Below, piece after piece: positions 34,022 through 45,362 of a stretch of DNA of 64,000 nucleotides. This stretch comes from Entoloma clypeatum (lineage: Eukaryota > Basidiomycota > Agaricomycetes > Agaricales > Entolomataceae), in assembly GCA_963565915.1 (NCBI GenBank), contig OY751490.1, positions 186,001 through 250,000 on the forward strand, given 5' to 3'. The notes beneath the pieces were generated by a model that saw only the letters and a program-made list of their open reading frames with translations, ran no database searches and was not told where the DNA came from. How positions within the stretch are numbered: position 1 is the first letter of the stretch; the number at the start of each line of letters is the position of its first letter. The translations under genes were made by a program, and so were the position numbers.

Positions 34022-35862
34022 AGCAGGGCATTGAGTGTCCAATCCCTGATGCGAGGGTCACCCTCACAGCACTAGACATCAACGGCATACATTTGCTTTG
34101 CCTTCAATATTGTGGTTGCCCATCTCGCAAGATGTGTGCTATACAACTGTTGCAATGCCGCCTCTTACCAGCTACCGTTGCTAACCCTGCAACTGTCGCG
34201 ACCTTCCATGTCCTTTGAGCATTTCAAATGCTCAGCTTTATGTTGAAGGTTTTGGCATACTACAATGCATTAGCTCGACTTACAGACAATACTAGCTTCA
34301 ATCCACCTCCCATAAGAACCACTAATTTTCTTCAAACAAACTATTCTAAATAATTAACAGGACCGTCGGCATGAGTTTCAATGAATGGTTCGCGAATGGC
34401 ATATCATAACAATGCTCAAGAGGGGGGGGCACGGTCATGACCTGACCAGTGCCAAGGGGACCAAGCAAGCCAAGCTTGCTGTCCTTTGTCCTGCGTGCCC
34501 TCAGCCAGGGATAAACATACCCAATGACTGGCACAATTCAGAACAACCGTAAGTCTTACACCTCTTCTTTCTTTTGACGTTTTGCTCATGAGTTCCTTCT
34601 AGATGGCTTTATGCACTGTTTATTGCTCTGGATGCAAATTTCCGTTGTCATTGCCTTAACATGTCTTCAGAACTTCTCGATCCCGGTTTTCTCCCCGGCT
34701 ATGCTTACTTTGTCAAAGAACGTGCCTACAAAGCACATTTGTCAGCCTTTGATGAAGCATTTTCTGAAGGACCATCCATGTGCAGCAATTTTGATGCCCT
34801 AGCAAAGGCGAATAGTTGAGGGGGTCCAGGTATAGCTGCAAGTGGACTTGCATCTTGTGGGTGTAGTAGACACAACATGTGGCGGCCAAATGCCATCGCT
34901 GATCTTCAAAAAAGGGAACAGTTGTTATTCTTTTATTGCCCTTTGTCCAAATGATCTTATCTATATTCAGTTACATCACTATGGATTATGTGCTACTCAG
35001 CCTACTGGTTAGCATGAACCCCCAGTATTGGGCTGACCGTGGATATCTACATCTCATAATCTCCTATGATATTGCTTGTCAATTCTTTGTCAACTTCTTT
35101 GCCCGCATGAACATGTACCCCCCCTCTCTGTGCATTGGTCAAAAGCAAGATGATCTCGATGTTTTCGTACCAAAATACCATCTCAACACCCACACAATCG
35201 ACTGCCGACATCAATATTCACTCAATTATGCTCCCCATGTTGGCCGCACAGACAGAGAAGCTCCTGAGCATGGATGGGTGGCAATCAATGCACTAGCACC
35301 AAGCACAAAGGAGATGGGACCGGGCTCACACCATGATACCTTGGACGATCACTTCGGCGACCAAAATTGGCAAAAAACAACTGATTTGTGTAAGTTCTTT
35401 GCCCCCCACCGTTGACCTGTCTCACTCATGCTCTTCTCGTGTTTTAGCTCAATGACTTCTATCAAAGCTCAAGCATGCAATCGTACAGGGTGAAAAACAA
35501 AAGATCGCATACAAGGATTTCACAGCCTCTATCCCTATTGGGTCAGTGCATGCCTGGACAAAGTTGGTTCAGGAGTGGGAGGCAGATGGAGACCAAATGA
35601 ACCCTTTTGCGCTTCTGCATAAGTGATTATTGCTTAGCATTGTGTGAAGACTAATATATTGGCAGCATTAACAAGTGCTGCTGTATGACCTCATCTAGCA
35701 CAAGAGGATGAACCTACTCCACGACAGTGCTGTCATCCATGAGCAGATTTCCCCCGCCATGTTGATCATCAAAGGCCTGGAGATTGAAGATATCCAGTGC
35801 GTTTTTCATAATTTATCCTTTCTCTCTTGGATTTTCATCTTGCTCCAACACAAGTGGGATTT
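34021..35862 (+). pseudogene. KDZ (Kyakuja-Dileera-Zisupton) transposase, decayed
   Basis: Conserved blocks of the fungal KDZ transposase appear in order across shifting frames: the cysteine cluster region GIHLLCLQYCGCPS with QLLQCRLLPAT; LARLTDNT; CPACPQPGIN; YALFIALDANFRCHCLNMS (catalytic-type Asp); AYFVKERAYKAHL; SGLASCGCSRHNMWRPNAI; ISYDIACQFFVNFFARM; VPKYHLNTHTIDCRHQYSLN; GRTDREAPEHGWVAINALAP; STKEMGPGSHHDTLDDHFGD. Further downstream are YKDFTASIPIGSVHAWTKLV and ISPAMLIIKGLEIEDIQ. Stops and frameshifts separate most blocks, although some may be introns. The 5' end is missing at the hAT-like element, and the 3' end is cut by a gypsy LTR at 35863. Confidence 0.85.
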
Positions 35863-36295
35863 TGTAAGGGCAACCACTTTCACTTTTCACATTTCCTTTC
35901 CTTTCTTTCTTTCCTTTCTATTCCACCATCTCCAACATCCTCCAATCGTATCCGCTGCCTCCGACATCTTATCCGCCTCTCCGCATCCGACGACTCCGCC
36001 CCCATCTGCTACTCCGCACGTCGGATCACAGGTACTATCATTCATCTTGTTTCCATTCATCCCCCATCCCTACTCCCGATAATTGCTCATCATTCATGCA
36101 TCTCGTTTTATCTCTTATTTCATATCTCATTTTACTATTTATCTCGCTAGCTTGCAGGGGAATCCTTAGAACTTTCTCTTCGGATCTCCCTTGCAAGGTG
36201 TGTGTTGTATTACTTATCAGACTGCTCAATATAAACTTCGGATCTCCCTTGCAAGTATCTGAGTTCAAGTCTTGGATCGTAAGGTCGCCCTTACA
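35863..36295 (+). repeat. 5' LTR of gypsy F
   Basis: 433 bp, TGTAAGGGCAACC...GGTCGCCCTTACA, in inverse orientation to, and homologous with, the 442 bp LTRs at 42688 and 45363. Confidence 0.88.
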
Positions 36296-36456
36296 GTAGA
36301 AAGTTCTCTTCTAATTGGACCAGGTCCGATTGCATCATTGTCACAATTCCGCGCTTCAGAGCAGCTTCGTCCGCGTCCAACTCCGATACATCTCACACCC
36401 CTTCCAGTTCTTCTAATTACCTCTCCATAACTGGTGATTCTGCTCCGCGCATAGTA

Positions 36457-37611
36457 ATGGACAACCCCAATTGCCTTGAACAGCTCAAGCACAAGTTCCA
36501 GGAACAACATCAAACTCTTGCTGATATCTCGACTCAACTTGACCAACTCCTCCTCGCCTTCAACACAATTCCTGCCCCAGCTCCGCCACCTATCCCACCT
36601 GCCCCCGCACCCGCTATTATACCCGCTCCACTCGCTCCAGCCAATCCAGGTGTGCATCGAGCAAAGCCTGCCAATCCGTCAGACTTCGATGGATCGCGCG
36701 CAAATGGCTGGACCTTTCTAAACTCCTGTGAATTGTTTATGGGGCTGGCTCCGGAACAGTTCGCAGACGACCACACTAAAATTTATTGGGCTTTATCTTT
36801 CATGAAGAGTGGACGTGCAGCACGCTTTGCGGATCGCATTATCCAACAGGAGCGGAGGACCAGTGCTCCGCCTTATCGGACTTGGGTGGAGTTCCGTGCA
36901 GTCTTTACAGCGGAGTTCACTCCGAAGAATGAGGAACAGGACGCGAGACTGATCCTCGAAGGAGAATCCTATTATCAAGGTCAACGGGATGTCGAGACCT
37001 ATATTGACGAGTTCAAAGACTACATTGACAAAGCGGGCTATCAGGAGGATACCAACATCGTACTCAAATTCTGCCATGGTCTCCGTTCTGACATTCAGAA
37101 CGAGATTGCCACCCTGACCCACGGATGGCCTGCGGATGACAACCCCGATGAGTGGTACTCTGCAGCACAAGTCAATGACGACAATAGGATTGCCAACAAA
37201 GCCTTCAAAGCCACAGCTCCGACCTGCACCTCTGCCTTCCACAATGTTGTCGGACCAAGAGTACCTGGCACCTCAGTATTCCCTCGCCCCTACATTCCAT
37301 TCACTCCGTGTACAGCTCCGCTCGCATCCGCATCTGCTCCGCCGACAAGGGACCCCAATGCAATGGACATTGATACTTCACGCGTCAAAGGCAAGAATGC
37401 CAATGCATGCTTCAGATGTAACAAAACGGGTCACTGTAATTGTGAATGCCCCCTTCGCTTCGACGTTCGCTTCATGACAACGGAGGAGCAGGACGAGTTT
37501 GTTATGGAACAACTCGTGGTCAAGGATGCAGCGGAAGGCAACTCCGTTCTGCCCACAGAGTCTGTGGAGTCGGAGGAAGGACAGGAGGATTTTCCTCCCC
37601 ACAGCGAGTGA
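36457..37611 (+). CDS. Gypsy F gag, 384 aa
   Basis: Capsid/nucleocapsid polyprotein of a Ty3/gypsy element. The N terminus is a short coiled-coil-like helix (CLEQLKHKFQEQHQTLADIS) and a Pro/Ala-rich spacer (residues about 45-70). A retrotransposon gag domain follows (about 75-260: WTFLNSCELFMGLAPEQFAD, WVEFRAVFTAEFTPKNEEQD, VETYIDEFKDYIDKAGYQED). Near residue 320 is a CCHC zinc knuckle, CFRCNKTGHCNCEC (C-x2-C-x4-H-x4-C). The ORF is intact, from an ATG 161 bp after the LTR to TGA at 37611. The protease ORF follows in another frame, as is common in gypsy elements. Confidence 0.9.
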   Translation: MDNPNCLEQLKHKFQEQHQTLADISTQLDQLLLAFNTIPAPAPPPIPPAPAPAIIPAPLAPANPGVHRAKPANPSDFDGSRANGWTFLNSCELFMGLAPEQFADDHTKIYWALSFMKSGRAARFADRIIQQERRTSAPPYRTWVEFRAVFTAEFTPKNEEQDARLILEGESYYQGQRDVETYIDEFKDYIDKAGYQEDTNIVLKFCHGLRSDIQNEIATLTHGWPADDNPDEWYSAAQVNDDNRIANKAFKATAPTCTSAFHNVVGPRVPGTSVFPRPYIPFTPCTAPLASASAPPTRDPNAMDIDTSRVKGKNANACFRCNKTGHCNCECPLRFDVRFMTTEEQDEFVMEQLVVKDAAEGNSVLPTESVESEEGQEDFPPHSE

Positions 37612-37616
37612 ACAGT

Positions 37617-38624
37617 GCGCCCTCGTTGTCTGCTAAAAATTGTTATGCTGCCTTATTTATGGAACAATATGATCCTATACCCTCCATCTCTAAGCCTGCA
37701 AACAATCCCATAGTCGCACCCAACTCCGCAAATCCCATCCGCCTTCGCCTCTCTAAATGGGAGCGTCGGCTTCCAAAACAATATGTCCTCGCCTCTGCTC
37801 ACTCCGACAATTCTATTGAACTAGACATAGTTCTTGAAACTACCGACACCAAAGACACACTATCACAAAAGGCCTTACTCGACAGCGGGGCAACAGGGTC
37901 ATTTATTGAATGCACTCTGGTCGAGAAACATCGACTCTCTACTCAAAAACTACAACACGCAATTCCGGTATACAACATTGACGGAACTCCAAACGAGGCC
38001 AGAGCAATAACGGAGGTGTTGGATGTAGTGCTCCGCTATCGGGATCACTCGGAACGGACCCAGCTTGCAGTCACAAGTTTGGGAAAACAAGAAATTGTGC
38101 TAGGCTTTACTTGGCTCAAAGAACACAACCCCGAGGTAGATTGGATGTCAGGGGAAGTGAAGATGAGCTGGTGTCCTGCACGATGCCGGACATGCCACCA
38201 AGAGGCAGCCCAAGAGCGGAAGGAGCGGAAGTTTGAACAAGTCCGCATCCGAGCCTGTCGGGTGGGTTCCACTCCTACGTCCGGTCTAGAGGAGGAGGCT
38301 CCACGCGGCCCATGGGTGGAGGATGTCACAGAAGGAGAAGAAGCGGAGGAGTTGGCGGAAGACGATGAGGAAGAGGATGAGTTTGAGGAGGGAGACCGCC
38401 TTTTTGTCGGAACAGTACCTGCGGAGGCGGAGTTCATCCGCGCTTCATCCAATATCTCACAACGGCTATCGGAGGCCTTCCTCAGTAACCAAAAACCTAA
38501 ATCTTTCCGCGACTCTGTACCAGACCACTTGTTTGACTTTGAAGATGTATTCTCAAAGACCTCTTTCAACACCTTACTGGAAGAGCGGACTTGGGACCAC
38601 ACCATTGAACTTGTTCCGGATGCC
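37617..38624 (+). pseudogene. Gypsy F protease, pol truncated before RT
   Basis: Starts just after gag in a different frame (NSAPSLSAKNCYAALF...). The retropepsin motif ALLDSGATGSFIE is followed by LGFTWLKEHNPEVDWMSGEV, a Cys-rich spacer and a long acidic region (EEAEELAEDDEEEDEFEEGD). It reaches RTWDHTIELVPDA, the segment just before the RT domain, where the LTR of the neighbouring gypsy element begins (38625). RT, RNase H and integrase are absent. Confidence 0.88.
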
Positions 38625-38913
38625 TGTTGAGGCGACGCTAAGTCAAACAATGTCGCAAGCCCAAACTTAGGAACGAAGTGGAAAGATGATAAGAGAACTG
38701 TATTGCCAAGAGACCCAGTGGGAATCTCAAGAGAACAAGCTATCGAATACAAGTGAAAGTACCCTACTTATATATGTAAATTCCATGAGGCTGCATTGTG
38801 GCAGTGTCATGCTGCACGATAATGATAAGATGTCCTCATGTATGATATGATGTAGATAAGATAAGATCGAGATAAGATAAGATAAAGTGAAAAGTGAAAA
38901 TATGATCATAACA
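38625..38913 (-). repeat. 3' LTR of gypsy E
   Basis: 289 bp, TGTTGAGGCGACG...ATGATCATAACA. Followed by TTACCCCC (polypurine tract on the minus strand), then pol on the minus strand. A related solo LTR in opposite orientation is at 48538-48908. Confidence 0.85.
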
Positions 38914-38924
38914 TTACCCCCTTT

Positions 38925-41895
38925 CTAGATCTCAACTTCCAGGCGAGATATGATGTCGTCCGGGGTGTCTGTGAAATTCTCATATGGTTTAAATTCCAAT
39001 CCTTCAAAGATGTTTGCGCGTAAGCACCGGGGTGCATTCAGGTTTAATTTAAAGAAGTCCTCCACCGCTTCCTTGGCATGTTCTAGGTGATCCTTGGGTT
39101 CCCACGTGTTGTGGTCCTGAGTCAGACCCTCCCATTGCACTAAATATTCCAGCTTTCCTCTCTTCAACCTTGAGTCAATAACTTTAGCGACATCGTACTC
39201 CTCTTCGCCATTGATAACTATCGGGTTTGGTGCCTGCACCCTTTGTGATATAAATAGTGGTTCTTTAAATAATTGGACCCGTGACACATTGATGACCGGG
39301 TGGATTTTCCAAGTTTTTGGTAATTTAAGTTCTACAGCGTGTGACGAAATGATTTGGGTTATGGTATAGGGTCCAATCCATCGTTTGGCAAGTTTCTTTA
39401 AGGGTCGGTTCAACTTTAGGTCTTTAGTCGATAACCAAACTTTGTTGCCAACTTTGTAAACTGGTGCATCACCCCGTTTCAGGTTCGCATACCGTTCCAT
39501 CTCTTCTCGTGCTTTTACTAGTGCTGCTTCTGCCTTCTCATGAATCTTTTTCATTCGCTCCGCAAATTCTTTTGCCAGTTCTGATTTTTCTGCCCTCTGA
39601 GGTTCTACGCCCATCCTAGGGTTAAACCCATAATTTACATAGAATGGTGAAAACTGAGTTGCCATGTGAATTTTATTATTATAGGCGAACTCCGCGGTTG
39701 CCATCCATTCGGGCCAATCTGTTTGCCGATGGGAAATAAATGATCTTAGATATTGCTCCAACTCCTGGTTGATGTGTTCCGTCCTGTAATACTAGGCCAC
39801 CAATAATTACGTGTGACCAATTCCAGGGTCTTCCACTGCCCTGGGTGTCCTGCACTGGGTTGTTGTGGTGTAATTTGATTATTTCCTCCCTGAGTTCCTG
39901 ACTTTTCGGAACATAAACCTTTCCTCTATGTAACCAGAGTCCCTGCTCTTTGTGCCATTCATCTGCGCGCAATGTTTTGGTATTTGTTTTTTTTTAACTC
40001 TTCCACTGCTTTCAACACTTGTTCATCAAACTCCTTGGCATCCCTGATGCGTTTTAATAGTTTACTTTCTTGTCCATCAATAAGCATGTGACCTCGATCC
40101 ATTGCTCGCAAGTGGAAGTATTCGGGTTTTAATAATGTTATGTCTTCGTTGTCATTTTCCACCCCCTTTCTATGATCGACCCTTCTCGAAAGAGCATCCG
40201 CCTTTCCCATTGAGGTGCCAGCCTTGTGTATTAATTTGAAATTGAAACATGTTAGATACAATGCCCAGCGTGCTTGTCTGCGATTAAGCTTTCATCCCTG
40301 CATGAAGTACTCGAGGTTTTTATGATCGGTCCAGATCTCGACCTCATGTTTGGCTCCTTCCAGGTGGTGTCTCCATGCTTCCAGTGCTCGAATTATGCCC
40401 AGCATTTCTTTATCATGTACGTCGTAATTTCGTTCCACATCATTCAATCCTTTAGATAGAAAGGCACATGGCCTCCATTTCTCATCCTCGCATTCCATAG
40501 ATAGAATTGCTCCTGTAGCAAAGTCCGATGCGTCTGATTCTACTCTCAACTTCCAATCTGGATCGGGAGATACTAATATAGGTGCTTCCATAAATAATTT
40601 CTTTAGCATATCAAACACTTCCTCCTGTTCCTCTTTCCAATTCCAGATTGTTTCTTTCCTTGTTAATTTATGTAATGGCCCTGCCACTTTAGAGAAGTCT
40701 TTGACAAATCTTCGATAGAAATTGGCCAATCCTAGAAACGACTGGACTTCTTTGACTTTTGTTGGTTTCGGCCATTGTTTGATGGCGTCTACTTTTGAAG
40801 GATCCATTCGAATTCCGTCTTTCCCAATAATTAACCCTAAGAACTCTATTTTGTCTCTGTCAAAGAAACATTTTCCCAGTTTTAAGAATAAGTCGTTTTC
40901 CCGTAATCTTTTTAGAATTTCCTCCACGATTTCACTGTGTCCTTTTTCTCCTTCAGTTGCTACCAATATATCATCAATATAGATAACTATGTCTCCTTGA
41001 TCAATCAAGTCTCTAAATATGTCATTCATCATGGTTTGAAATGTGCTTGGGGAATTATTTAATCCGAAGAACATAACTGTTGGTTCGAAGGCTCCATCTG
41101 GGGTTGTAAATGCCGCTTTCCACTTGTCTCCTTCTTTACATTGTTATACCCCCATCTGAGGTCCATTTTGGTAAACTTTTTCTTTCCCTTTAATTTATCA
41201 ATCAGTTCCGGAATCAACGGGAGTGGATAATTATTGCGAACGGTCCAGCTGTTAATATGTCAGTAATTCTGTACCATTCGTTTCTTTCCGTCTTTTTTGG
41301 GTATAAAGAATACTGGCGAAGTTTGTGGTGACTTGGTATGTCGAATATATCCTTTGCGTAATTGATCATTTACAAATTCAGATACTTCTTTCCTTTCATC
41401 CGGTGACAGGGGATAGACTTTGGCCTTTTTTGGTACGAAATCCGGTTTTAAGTCTATTGCGTGATCCCATGGTTTCCTGACTGGTAATCTCTCTGATGCT
41501 TTCTTTTCAAAGACTGATAGATATTTGTGATATTTCCGGGGGACAACCTGTTCCGCCGGTACTTCATCTGAGGGTTCTCCCTTAGCTGCCCTGAGCATGT
41601 GGATTACTTCCTCCTTCACTTCTTCCTCATTTTTTTCTACTACTTCTTCCATTCTTCCACCCCATCTGGTCCTTGCAGTTTTATTTAAGTAACGTGTTCG
41701 ACACATGCCACATTCTTCTGGACATCTTGATAATTTAATTTCCGCTTTTTCCCAATCGATTTCTGGATTATGACGTTTCAGCCAAGTATGTCCCACGATA
41801 ATTTTAGCTTTTCCTAGGTTGCATGCTTCAAACACTGCTATCTCCACATGTCCTTTATACCGCATAGCCATGACTGCTTCATGTGTCTCCAAATT
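38925..41895 (-). pseudogene. Gypsy E second pol: protease end, RT, RNase H, integrase, chromodomain
   Basis: Order on the minus strand: protease C-terminal part VGHTWLKRHNPEIDWEKAEI (the DSGA active-site part is missing); KVYPLSPDERKEVSEFVND and SPVFFIPKKDGKKRMVQNY at the RT start; a frameshifted stretch (41260-41100); FFGLNNSPSTFQTMMN and VIYIDDILVATEG (YIDD active site); RNase H (VESDASDFATGAILS, WTDHKNLEYFM); integrase zinc region with LHHNNPVQ. The integrase catalytic core is deleted near 39800: the sequence goes from the RNYWWP-like block to EHINQELEQYLRSF, losing both Asp residues. The C terminus has GPYTITQIISSHAVELKLP and a chromodomain (EYDVAKVIDSRLKRGKLEYL, VQWEGLTQDHNTWEPKDHLE). 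Confidence 0.88.
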
Positions 41896-42687
41896 CGCAT
41901 TTTTCCAGGTTGAGATAGAGGTCATTTTCTATCATCTTTTTGAGTACGCAGAGTGTCCGTCTGGTGTCGTCTTCATCATTGACTGAGAATATGAAGATGT
42001 CATCCAAATAAATGAGCAACCATCCTTCTTCAAGTTCTTCTTTGAAGATTTCGTTCATCATTGCCTGGAAGGTGGGTGGCATGCCTGCCAGTCCGAAGAA
42101 GGCAACCAAGGGTTCGTACAACCCTTGATTGGTTTTGAATGCAGCCTTCCATTCATCGCCAGGTTTGATCCGTACGTTGTTGTATCCCCAACACATGTCC
42201 AGTTTAGTAAAGACCTTTGCTCCTTTCAGTTTGTCCAGTAAATCTCCGACCAGGGGTAACGGGTATGCGTTCTTTACCGTTCCTTCATTCAATCACTGAT
42301 AGTCCTGACATGGTCTGAGTTTATCCGAGTCCTTTTTTGCCACAGAGAAAAAGGGTGATGCCATTGGTGATTTCGAGGGTCTGATGTACCCCTTTCGAAG
42401 GTTCTCATCAAGGAATTCGTCCAATTTTGTTTGTTCTTCTGGTGACAAAGGATAAACTTTACAGTCTTTCGGGGTGAAGTCCAGTTTCAAGTCAATTGCA
42501 TGGTCCCATGGTTTGTGTTCCGGTAATCTCTCAGATGCTGTTTTCTCGAACCCCTTCCGATATTGATTGTATCATTCTGGTAGTTCTTTCTTTGGTTTGT
42601 CCGCGGTGTCTGTGTGAGAGTTTCTGGGAGATCAAGGTTTTGGCTTGGATCCAAATATCCTCAATGGGTTCGTCCGTTGTGAGATAT
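41896..42687 (-). pseudogene. Gypsy E first pol: reverse transcriptase N-terminal half
   Basis: Continues from the protease at 45805-46492 across gypsy D. Reads [43 protein letters not shown] at 42293-42295, [53 protein letters not shown] (YLDD active site) and [12 protein letters not shown]. It then stops abruptly at the junction with the second pol; RNase H and integrase of this lineage are missing. Confidence 0.88.
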
Positions 42688-43129
42688 TGTAAGGGCGACC
42701 TTACGATCCAAGACTCAAACTCAGATACTTGCAAGGGAGATCTGAAGTTTAGATTGAGCAGTCTGATAAGTAATACAACACACACCTTGCAAGGGAGATC
42801 CAAAGAGAAAGTTCTAAGGATTCCCCTGCAAGCTAGCGAGATAAATAGTAAAATGAGATATGAAATAAGAGATAAAACGAGACACATGAATGACGAGCAA
42901 TGATTGGGAGTAGCGATGAAGGATGAATGGAAACAAGATGAATGATAGTACCTGCAATCCGACGTGCGGAGTAGCAGATGGGGGCGGCATCGTCGGATGC
43001 AGAGAGGTGGATAAGATGTCGGAGACAGCGGAGACAGCGGATACGATCGGAGGACGTCAGAGATGGTGGAATAGAAGGGAAAGGAAGAAAGGAAAGGAAA
43101 AGTGAAAAGTGAAAGTGGTTGCCCTTACA
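42688..43129 (-). repeat. 3' LTR of gypsy D
   Basis: 442 bp, homologous in full to 45363-45804 and, inverted, to 35863-36295. Two CTTGCAAGGGAGATC motifs lie near its left end. Confidence 0.9.
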
Positions 43130-43239
43130 TCACCCCCCCTTCAAGGCACGGTGTTTCAATGTGTCAGGCGAAACGAGTCGAATATCGCGGCGGAGATCCG
43201 CCATGGAGCTCCCAGATGGCGTCAGTAGAAGTCGCGGAC

Positions 43240-45315
43240 TAGGCGCAGAGCGTGGACATTGTCTTCTGCTTCCCAGGAATTCTCTTCGTAGCCATATCCC
43301 TTCCATTTGACCAAGAATTGAAGCTTGCCTCAATGCAGTCGGCTGTCCAAGAGGTTTTCAACATCATACTCCAATTCTTCTCCGACTACCGTCGGAGGCG
43401 GAGGAGAGCGGACTTGGCATCGGAAAGGGTCGTCGGGAACTAGTGAAAGTTTGACGACATGGAATACTGGGTGAACGCGGGACATGGAAGGGGGAAGGCA
43501 AAGTTTGTAGGCATGTGTTCCGACAGGTCGGACCAGTGGGAAAGGGCCTACGTATTGATGTGCAAGTTTTCTTGTGGGTCGGGTGGTTTTGAGGTCTGAT
43601 GAGTCTAAAAAGACCTTGTCCCCCAGGCAGAATGTCGGAGTGGTGCTCTGATGCTGGTTGTAGTATCGCGCCATGTCGTCTTTTGCCTTTGTCAGTGCTG
43701 CGTGAGCCTCCTCTAGAGTGGACTTCATCCGCTGGCTGAAATCCGCTACCACCTCGATCTCCATCCACTTCTCGCGAGGTTCGAATCCCATGCGCGGATG
43801 GCAGCCGGTGTCAATGTAGAATGGAGTTTGACATGTCGATGCATGAACATGGTTGTTGTATGCAAATTCCGCCATGGGAAGCCATTCGTCCCAATCGTCT
43901 TGACGTTCATTGACGAATAGGCGAAGATATTGTTCCAATCCTTGATTGACCCGCTCCGTCTGTCCGTCCGACTGCGGATGGTAGGCTGTCGAGGCAGCAA
44001 TCTTAATGCCAAGTAGCCTATATAGTTCGCGCGTGAACTTGGCGACAAACTGTGGTCCGCGGTCGGAGACAATGGCCTCCGGTAGTCCGTGGAGTTTCCA
44101 GACATTTTGAACATAGGAGCGTGCAGTCCCAAGTGCGGAGATGTCGGAGTGCATTGGGATGAAGTGTCCCCGCTTCCCTACTGAGTCCACTACGACCATG
44201 ATAGCGTCGTAGCCGTGGGCTTCTGGTAGTTCAGTAATGAAGTCAACACTGGTTACTTGCCATCACTCTGTGGGGACCGGTAGTGGATTGAGCTCTCCGG
44301 AGGGCGGAGTGCGTCGGACCTTGGTGCAGAGGCATGGGTCGCATGTCTTGCAATATTGACCTATTAAACGAGACATGTGTGGCCACCAGTAATTGCGCGA
44401 CACCAGTTCCAAGGTTTTCCACCGTCCAGGATGTCCGGCCACCAGAGTGTCATGGTGTTGTGTGAGGATCCGATGATGCCGTTGGGGATTGTTAGGAACA
44501 TAGATACGATCCCTGAAGTAGAGCAAACCTTCCGCTTGCCTCCACTCCGCACTACGGATGGATCCCACTCCGACAGTCAGAAGGGATTTGACGACCTCCG
44601 CCACACTATCCTCCAGTAACCCCTCTCGGATTCCCTGTCGGACCTGGCGGAGGACGTCGTGTTCTTCCCCTTGAACAGTTACCCCACGCATTGCTCACAC
44701 TGCAAACAATTCTGGTCAAAGAAGGATGATGTTTTTGTTGTCCCGTGATCCGTCTCCGTGGTCCGCTCATCGGGACAAAGCGTCGGACTTGCCCATTGAC
44801 TTGCCAGGTCGATGGTGCATTTTGAAATCGAAACGAGCGAAGTATAAGGACCATCTAGCCTGTCGTCGATTTAGTTTTTGAGCTGTCATGAAATACTCAA
44901 GATTTTTGTGGTCCGTCCAAATCTCCACTGTCTTCTCTGCTCCTTCAAGGAAGTGCCTCCACTCCTCCAATGCGCGGACCACCACCAACATCTCCTTGTC
45001 ATAGATCTTGTAGTTGCGTTCCACTGGACTAAGGCTTTTGGAATAGAATGTGACAGGGTGCCACTTACCGTCCTCTGTTGGTTGGGACAGTACTGCTCTG
45101 GTTGCAAAGTCCAAGCTATCCTGAGTCGAGATATCAGCGAGAGTTTGATGTTGTTCCTGGAACTCGTGCTTGAGCTGTTCAAGGCGATTGGGGTCATCCA
45201 TTACTATGCGTGGAGCAGAATCACCAGTTATGGAGAGGTAATTAGAAGAACTGGAAGGGGTGTGAGATGTATCGGAGTCGGACATGGATGAAGCTGCTCC
45301 AAAGCGCGGAATCAT
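43240..45315 (-). pseudogene. Gypsy D fused gag-RNase H, integrase and chromodomain
   Basis: First ORF (45315-44767): the gag start NRLEQLKHEFQEQHQTLADI runs directly into RNase H (DSLDFATRAVLSQPTEDGKW, EIWTDHKNLEYFMTAQKLNR) and ends SMGKSDALSR. After stops, the integrase region (44691-43330) has the zinc motif H..GHPGRWKTLE..CKTCDPC and the core SVDFITELP, VSDRGPQFVAKF, YHPQSDGQTERVNQ (D, D, E all present). It ends in GPFPLVRPVGTHAYKLCLP and a chromodomain (EYDVENLLDSRLH, TGA, GKLQFLVKWKGYGYEENSWE). TGA codons occur after VPTE (about 44260), before AMRGVTVQG (about 44694) and inside the chromodomain (about 43330), each fitting a lost CGA. Confidence 0.9.
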
Positions 45316-45362
45316 GACAACGGTGCAATCGGACCCGGTCCAATTAGAAGAGAACTTTCCAC

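Larger units (their letters stand above)
35863..38624 (+). mobile_element. Ty3/gypsy element F, 5' part only
   Basis: LTR at 35863-36295, then gag and protease, cut off at 38624 by the LTR of the next gypsy element. Same family as the internally deleted element at 42688-45804: the gag N termini (NRLEQLKHEFQEQHQTLADI-type) and LTR ends agree. Its reverse transcriptase, integrase and 3' LTR are not found in the window. Confidence 0.88.
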
